A stretch of 7,132 nt of DNA. It comes from Patescibacteria group bacterium. GTDB taxonomy: Bacteria; Patescibacteriota; Microgenomatia; Levybacterales; UBA12049. Of this stretch, positions 4,192 through 7,132 are shown one piece after another. Below the pieces are notes generated by a model. That model searched no databases. It saw only the letters and a program-made list of their open reading frames with translations, and was not told where the DNA came from. Both the position numbers and the translations under genes were made by a program. Positions within the stretch are counted from its first letter, which is position 1. Each line of letters begins with the position of its first letter. The stretch is from positions 1-7,132 of the forward strand of contig JAHIGH010000227.1 in the NCBI GenBank assembly GCA_018900295.1. The letters are read 5' to 3'.

Positions 4192-5064
4192 ATGAAAATC
4201 TCTATAATTTTAACAACCGTAGCTTTACTTTTTGCTATTAATATTAATACAGCGTCTGCTTTAACACAAATTCAGACAGGAAATAAATCCGGTTTACCAA
4301 TTCGTGGCGCAAGCGAATCAGGAAAAGAAGCATCGAAAGAAATGAAAGAAAAGGTTGCTAATACAACAACAGAACGTCTTCAACAAAAGGCTGGTAATGA
4401 AATTACTCGCAGAATTACTTCCTTGACGAATATAAATAATAGAATTTCTAAAATAAAAAGACTGACAGAAAACCAAAAATCATCATTGACAAACGATATA
4501 CAATCTGAAATTACAAATCTTACTGAATTAAATAAGAATATACAACCGGAGACAGATTTAGAAACACTGCGTACGTATGTAAAGTCTATAATAACTTCGC
4601 ATAGAACTTATCTTTTATTTTTACCCAAAACCCAAATTATCATAACGGCAAACGCGATGCTTAACGCCGCTGATAAACTAAATGAACTTGCAACAAAATT
4701 ACAATCAAGAATAAGTGAGGCGGAGAGTAGAGGAGAAGACACAAGTAATTTAGAGACAACACTGGCAGACATGCAGACAAAAATTGCAGATGCAAAAACT
4801 CAGGCAAATAATGCCATTAATGCTGTTTCTATACTAAAGCCGGCGGACTACCCTGACAACAAACCGGATTTACAAAACGCCCGAACCATGCTTCAAACAG
4901 CACACAAAGACCTGATAACCGCAAAACAAGACGCGCAAAAAATAATTACTGAATTACGAAAGCTGAATAATATTACAATAACGCCTGAAGCAAATCCCGA
5001 ATCCACAACCGCACCTACAAATATTCCTGATACAGCTACGAATATGCAAACAATCTCGGACTGA
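4192..5064 (+). CDS. Secreted helical (coiled-coil) protein, CPR-type
   Basis: The 290-residue product begins with a good signal peptide: MKISIILTTVALLFAINI, then NTASA, with an AxA site after residue 23. The mature part is almost wholly helical and rich in Ala, Thr, Asn and Lys. It has heptad-like stretches (about 60-115 and 150-205), a conserved-looking block around LRTYVKSIITSHRTYLLFLP (126-145), then LADMQTKIADAKTQANNAI and a second block near NARTMLQTAHKDL (226-238). It ends in a Thr/Pro-rich tail. I recall homologous proteins repeatedly in Candidate Phyla Radiation genomes, of unknown role; an extracellular or surface-attached helical bundle is the most I would infer. It is co-transcribed with the preceding anchored protein and may act with it. 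It has no Shine-Dalgarno, so coupling to the upstream gene is likely. Confidence 0.82.
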   Translation: MKISIILTTVALLFAININTASALTQIQTGNKSGLPIRGASESGKEASKEMKEKVANTTTERLQQKAGNEITRRITSLTNINNRISKIKRLTENQKSSLTNDIQSEITNLTELNKNIQPETDLETLRTYVKSIITSHRTYLLFLPKTQIIITANAMLNAADKLNELATKLQSRISEAESRGEDTSNLETTLADMQTKIADAKTQANNAINAVSILKPADYPDNKPDLQNARTMLQTAHKDLITAKQDAQKIITELRKLNNITITPEANPESTTAPTNIPDTATNMQTISD

Positions 5065-5065
5065 A

Positions 5066-5086
5066 AATTTCATTTATAATGAAATT
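5066..5086. promoter_or_regulatory. AT-rich hairpin that contains a consensus TATAAT ahead of the PEBP gene
   Basis: AATTTCATT (5066-5074) and AATGAAATT (5078-5086) form a nine-pair stem with a three-base loop just after the stop of the secreted protein. It has no T-tract, so it is a poor terminator. TATAAT at 5075-5080 is a perfect -10 for the next gene and would start transcription near 5087, 17 bases before the ATG, but no matching -35 is visible. Either reading is tentative. Confidence 0.4.
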
Positions 5087-5103
5087 AAAGAAAACAGTAG
5101 CTA

Positions 5104-5547
5104 ATGAGAATAACCAGTTCCGCATTTGAAAATAGAGAGCAGATCCCCGGTAAATATACTTGCAATGGAGAAAATATCAATCCCCCTCTTAAGTTTTCTG
5201 AAGTACCGGGAGAAGCGAAAAGCCTGGTATTGATTATTGATGATCCCGATGCTCCGAGTGGGACATGGATACATTGGATTGTTTACAACATCAGTCCGAA
5301 TCTACGGGAAGTAGGAGAAAATAGTATCCCTGATGATGGGGAAGAGGGGACAACGACTTTTGGCAAACCCGGCTACGGCGGTCCTTGCCCCCCTTCCGGA
5401 GTCCACAGATATTTTTTCAAACTCTACGCGCTTGATAAAACCCTCTCTCTTGAAAAAAATCCTGATAAAGAAACCATCTTAAGAAACATGCAAGGCGCAA
5501 TTATCGCCCAGGCAGAATTAATCGGCCTATACACCCAACAAAAATAA
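5104..5547 (+). CDS. YbhB/YbcL family phosphatidylethanolamine-binding protein (PEBP)
   Basis: The 147-residue protein is a full-length bacterial PEBP. In order it has IPGKYTCNGENINPPL (14-29), LVLIIDDPDAPSGTWIHWIV (41-60) with the DPDAP signature and the WxHW ligand-pocket residues, and GYGGPCPPSGVHRYFFKLYAL (90-110) with the GPCPPxGxHRY anion-pocket signature. There is no signal peptide, so it should be cytoplasmic. The family is structurally related to eukaryotic Raf kinase inhibitor protein, but bacterial roles are poorly defined; small-ligand binding is the safe statement. The ATG at 5104 gives the usual family N-terminus. It may be read from its own weak promoter or from the operon before it. 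No T-tract terminator follows; the transcript may run into the tRNA region. Confidence 0.95.
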   Translation: MRITSSAFENREQIPGKYTCNGENINPPLKFSEVPGEAKSLVLIIDDPDAPSGTWIHWIVYNISPNLREVGENSIPDDGEEGTTTFGKPGYGGPCPPSGVHRYFFKLYALDKTLSLEKNPDKETILRNMQGAIIAQAELIGLYTQQK

Positions 5548-5601
5548 TCCTCATTCTTTCTCTTTTCTTGCTTGCTTCATGCCAATTTGATATCATTGAA
5601 C

Positions 5602-5625
5602 TTGCGTTTTCGTTCTGTAACGCAA
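5602..5625. other. Stem-loop just upstream of the split tRNA-Gln
   Basis: TTGCGTT (5602-5608) and AACGCAA (5619-5625) form a seven-pair stem with a ten-base loop, 55 bases after the PEBP stop and four bases before the first base of the interrupted tRNA. There is no T-run after it. It may be a weak terminator of the PEBP gene or part of the tRNA leader. I could not find a convincing promoter for the tRNA locus. Confidence 0.4.
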
Positions 5626-5663
5626 AATTGCCGAGTCGTCTAATGGTAGGACAACAGACTTTG

Positions 5664-5781
5664 CCTGCCCGCCATCGCTGGGATTTGTGCTGGGAGATCG
5701 TCTAATGGTAGGACAACAGACTTTGGATCTGTTTATTCAGGTTCGAATCCTGGTCTCCCAGCTCAGACCCTAGCAGGCGGG
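5664..5781 (+). repeat. Intervening segment with complementary flanks around the nested tRNA-Gln
   Basis: The flanks of the nested tRNA can pair with each other over nearly their whole length. CCCGCC (5668-5673) pairs with GGCGGG (5776-5781). GCTGGG (5677-5682) pairs with CCTAGC (5769-5774) with one G-U. TTTG (5684-5687) pairs with CAGA (5764-5767) with one G-U. C5690 pairs with the discriminator G5761, extending the nested acceptor stem. An alternative register pairs GCCTGC (5663-5668) with GCAGGC (5773-5778). The result is a long stem growing from the outer anticodon loop with a whole tRNA at its tip. Confidence 0.55.
5691..5761 (+). tRNA. tRNA-Gln (anticodon TTG), complete, CCA not encoded
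   Basis: The acceptor TGGGAGA (5691-5697) pairs fully with TCTCCCA (5754-5760), with discriminator G5761. The D-stem is GTC/GAC, the anticodon stem ACAGA/TCTGT with loop CTTTGGA, and the anticodon TTG lies at 5723-5725. The variable loop is four bases and the T-arm is TCAGG-TTCGAAT-CCTGG. All stems are intact, with one T-G pair in the T-stem, and the U1-A72 pair and G73 fit glutamine identity. The 28 bases 5698-5725 are identical to 5636-5663 of the interrupted copy. The gene lies wholly inside the interruption of that copy. CTC follows the discriminator, so CCA must be added enzymatically. Confidence 0.93.
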
Positions 5782-5881
5782 GATCCGTTTATTCTGGTTC
5801 GAATCCAGGCCCGGCAGCAAAAAGTTACATATAGGATTAGAACATGATGCATGTACTTAATTAATATCATGCATTTAACCC

Positions 5882-5910
5882 TTGACAATTTGTACAAAGT
5901 ATTGTACATT
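5882..5910 (+). promoter_or_regulatory. Promoter of the Phd/YefM-RelE operon with twin TGTACA operator boxes
   Basis: TTGACA (5882-5887) and TACATT (5905-5910) are 17 bases apart. Two palindromic TGTACA boxes lie at 5891-5896 and 5903-5908, with centres 12 bases apart; the second overlaps the -10. The same core hexamer at the same spacing is what I recall for the autoregulatory operator of E. coli yefM-yoeB, so repression by the antitoxin-toxin complex is likely. A further related TGTACT is at 5852, and ATGCATG/CATGCAT inverted arms lie at 5847-5853 and 5868-5874. Transcription should begin near 5917, at the ATG. Confidence 0.75.
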
Positions 5911-5916
5911 ATGTTT

Positions 5917-6171
5917 ATGAGCAATTTAATGTCAATATCAGATGCAAGAGCAAACCTGCCGGATATTGTTACTAAAGTAAGCGATACCTTGGAGAGGATA
6001 ACAATTACTGTAAATGGCCAACCTAAAGCTATTCTTGTTAGCGCTGAAGAGCTGGAGTCATTAGAGGAAACAGCGGAAATATTAGCAATTCCTGGAGCAA
6101 AGAAAAGCATAAAGCAGGGATTAAAAGAAGCAAAAAAAGGTAAAGGAACTCCTGTTTTACAACTGCGATAA
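5917..6171 (+). CDS. Phd/YefM family antitoxin
   Basis: From the ATG at 5917 the product is 84 residues. It contains MSISDARANLPDIVTKV (5-21), the typical Phd/YefM N-terminal DNA-binding strand and helix; ERITITVNGQPKAILVS (26-42), the central sheet with the N-G-x-P motif; and EELESLEETAEIL (44-56). A Lys-rich C-terminal tail follows, which should wrap the toxin. In-frame ATGs further upstream (5851, 5911) are rejected because the promoter occupies those bases; 5929 is the other possible start and gives MSISDAR directly. The 5917 start coincides with the predicted transcription start, so the message is probably leaderless. The antitoxin precedes the toxin by eight bases. Confidence 0.88.
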   Translation: MSNLMSISDARANLPDIVTKVSDTLERITITVNGQPKAILVSAEELESLEETAEILAIPGAKKSIKQGLKEAKKGKGTPVLQLR

Positions 6172-6179
6172 AAAAACAC

Positions 6180-6428
6180 ATGCTAGTTATTGTTACTCCA
6201 AAAGCATTAAAACAGTATAACCATCTTCCCAAGACTGAGCAGGCAAAAATTAAGAAAAAATTTTTAGCATTAGAACAAAATTCACATGAAGGCAAAAAAT
6301 TATCCGGAGAATATGCAGAGCTACGATCATTGAAAGCTTGGCCATATAGAGTAATTTATTATATCGATAATGTACAAAAGAAAATTTTTATCGTAACTAT
6401 TGCTCATAGACAAGGGGTTTATAAATAG
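6180..6428 (+). CDS. RelE/ParE family toxin
   Basis: The 82-residue protein shows the compact RelE layout. VIVTPKALKQYNHLPK (3-18) forms the first strand and helix, followed by a Lys-rich helix. GKKLSGEYAELRSLKAWPYR (38-57) has the G-x-x-L-x-G...L-R-S-L...Y-R pattern, VIYYID (58-63) is the next strand, and IVTIAHRQGVYK (71-82) carries the C-terminal H-R-x-x-x-Y-K signature. Arg49, Arg57, Arg77 and Tyr81 are the candidate active-site residues for ribosome-dependent mRNA cleavage, by family analogy. Pairing of RelE with a Phd-type antitoxin is a common mixed combination. There is no Shine-Dalgarno; coupling to the antitoxin eight bases upstream is expected. Confidence 0.9.
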   Translation: MLVIVTPKALKQYNHLPKTEQAKIKKKFLALEQNSHEGKKLSGEYAELRSLKAWPYRVIYYIDNVQKKIFIVTIAHRQGVYK

Positions 6429-6486
6429 TTCTAATTGTAGTTTGGGATATAAAAACTTTCTTTATTTTGAAGTTCTTCAGGCGATT

Positions 6487-6930
6487 ATGAAAATTCTAGG
6501 AATTAATTTTTGTCGGACAAATAAGCTTAATTCTAACTGTAAAAAAATTGTCTTCCAAACTTGCTTGGCGGTGGGCGCTTATTTCATGGTTGACATATCT
6601 TATATTGGTCGTCACAATTCAAACTCCGCTTTTTTTTATGGTGTATTTCTTTCTTACATCTCATTAGTAAGCATTACAGCGAATCTTACACTGGGGAAAT
6701 TAACAGATAAATTACAAAAAAGAGTTCTCTTTCTATACCCTTTGACAATTATCATGGCTCTTGTTACATTTACTTTCCCTTTTGCGACCAAAAATATTAC
6801 TCATTGGATAATTGTTACAGGTATTATAGGATTTTTACTTCCTTTATTTTGGAATGTATCAACTGCTCTAATTTTTAGATCTATTGAAATGTATGCTCTC
6901 CGAGGCTTTTTCTCATTGCGGCCTCTATAA
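6487..6930 (+). pseudogene. Truncated MFS-like membrane protein (N-terminal four spans)
   Basis: From the ATG at 6487 the product is 147 residues. It has hydrophobic spans at about 21-38, 49-68, 79-100 and 105-129, and GKLTDKLQKRVLFLY (70-84) resembles the major facilitator motif A between the second and third helices. Normal MFS carriers have twelve spans and about 400 residues. After FWNVSTALIF (121-130) the sequence turns unlike a transporter, and the remaining codons lie antisense to the end of the NUDIX-like gene. I therefore read it as a transporter cut near base 6880, not an intact gene. The earlier in-frame ATG at 6400 would overlap the toxin gene and gives a non-family N-terminus. 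Substrate cannot be inferred. Confidence 0.55.
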
Positions 6931-7132
6931 CTCTTTGTCCCACAACAATATCATGCTTCGTTTGTTCCGTAACTTTTAACTTCAACACCTCTTTGAATGT
7001 GAACCAACCGAATGTTTGGCCGTTTTTTGAAGAAAAATTCCGTAATTCGCCCAACTGAGAATAAACAATATATTGAAATTCATCTGAATTTTCATTTAAA
7101 TATGAATATACTGGAAGTACTTCCCTAATTTC
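6881..7132 (-). CDS. C-terminal part of a probable NUDIX hydrolase
   Basis: The minus strand is open from base 7132 to a TAG at 6881-6883, giving 83 residues of a protein whose N-terminus lies outside the window. The visible part has PVYSYLNE (7-14), DEFQYIVYSQLGELRNF (17-33), NGQTFGWFTFKEVLKLKVT (37-55) and EQTKHDIVVGQRVIEA (56-71). This is the usual end of NUDIX hydrolases: a strand, the G-W-F-x-x-x-E-[IL] element, then a helix with the T-x-H-D motif. The catalytic Nudix box (G-x5-E-x7-R-E-x-x-E-E-x-G) should be just upstream and cannot be seen, so neither activity nor substrate can be judged. Its last 50 bases run under the end of the MFS-like frame on the opposite strand. Confidence 0.6.
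   Translation of the reverse strand, partial: EIREVLPVYSYLNENSDEFQYIVYSQLGELRNFSSKNGQTFGWFTFKEVLKLKVTEQTKHDIVVGQRVIEAAMRKSLGEHTFQ

Larger units (their letters stand above)
5629..5817 (+). tRNA. tRNA-Gln interrupted in the anticodon loop by a segment carrying a second tRNA-Gln
   Basis: The 5' part (5629-5663) has acceptor TGCCGAG, D-arm GTC/GAC, anticodon stem ACAGA and loop start CTTTG. The 3' part (5782-5817) completes the loop (GA) and has anticodon stem TCCGT, a four-base variable loop, T-arm TCTGG-TTCGAAT-CCAGG, acceptor CCCGGCA and discriminator G. Joined, they give a 71-base tRNA with anticodon TTG (Gln) and the U1-A72 pair typical of Gln tRNAs. Two pairs fail: A5634/C5811 in the acceptor and A5656/C5786 in the anticodon stem. 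The acceptor strands match each other and not the nested tRNA, so the halves belong together. The interruption (5664-5781, 118 bases) is too small and has the wrong content for a group I intron. No CCA is encoded. It could be functional after splicing, or a pseudogene; a misassembly must also be excluded. Confidence 0.55.

Noticed and set aside
5664..5781. Group I intron in tRNA-Gln
   Set aside because: At 118 bases it is too short for the catalytic core, and 71 of those bases are a complete tRNA.
5851..5916. Longer antitoxin start at 5851
   Set aside because: The promoter and operator boxes occupy these bases and the added residues are not part of the Phd/YefM family.
5763..6179. Minus-strand open frame of 138 codons
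   Set aside because: It is antisense to the Phd/YefM antitoxin and the tRNA-Gln 3' half, has no family resemblance, and the plus-strand genes are clear.
6038..6295. Minus-strand open frame of 85 codons
   Set aside because: Antisense shadow of the antitoxin and toxin genes; hydrophobic composition arises from the complement of Lys-rich codons.
6400..6486. Upstream start for the MFS-like frame at 6400
   Set aside because: It would overlap the RelE toxin gene by 29 bases and adds a non-family N-terminus; the ATG at 6487 is preferred.
1..7132. CRISPR array, insertion sequence with terminal repeats, or rRNA
   Set aside because: No regularly spaced repeat series, transposase gene or rRNA-like stretch was found on either strand.

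Overview
The window is an AT-rich piece of a small bacterial genome. I infer a Candidate Phyla Radiation (Patescibacteria) member, perhaps Microgenomates-like. The grounds are two adjacent secreted or membrane-anchored helical proteins of a kind I recall mainly from that group, a VanW-like secreted protein, very short spacers, several start codons that sit where transcription is predicted to begin, and tRNA-Gln genes without an encoded CCA. TGA acts as a stop at two gene ends, so the standard bacterial code fits. This assignment rests on recalled family resemblance, not on a search.

Layout. Positions 1-255 (minus) hold the N-terminus of an exported or anchored protein that runs off the window. 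A divergent VanW-like gene (311-976) meets a DUF4342 gene (973-1236, minus) tail to tail. A promoter and an intact tRNA-Gly(GCC) follow (1345-1419). Next come two compact BrnT-type toxin / CopG-type antitoxin modules in tandem (1666-2272 and 2503-3053). Downstream of them is a 12-base exact copy of the tRNA-Gly 3' end (3208-3219), and a degenerate copy of its T-arm lies just upstream of the first module (1545-1566). The two modules therefore look like cargo placed at a tRNA-Gly site. A degraded coding stretch (3182-3626) and a clear terminator close this part.

Positions 3744-5064 carry a leaderless two-gene operon: a Pro-rich single-span membrane protein and a secreted helical protein. A PEBP (YbhB/YbcL) gene follows (5104-5547).

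The most unusual object is at 5629-5817. It contains the two halves of one tRNA-Gln, split at the anticodon loop, with a complete second tRNA-Gln(UUG) nested between them (5691-5761). The nested tRNA is held in a long helix formed by complementary flanks.

A Phd/YefM-RelE toxin-antitoxin pair with twin TGTACA operator boxes comes next (5882-6428). It is followed by a truncated MFS-like membrane protein (6487-6930), whose end runs antisense over the 3' end of a probable NUDIX hydrolase gene entering from the right edge (6881-7132, minus).

Overall this is an accessory-rich region: three toxin-antitoxin modules in about 5 kb, two disturbed tRNA loci and at least one truncated gene, set among small housekeeping or surface genes.
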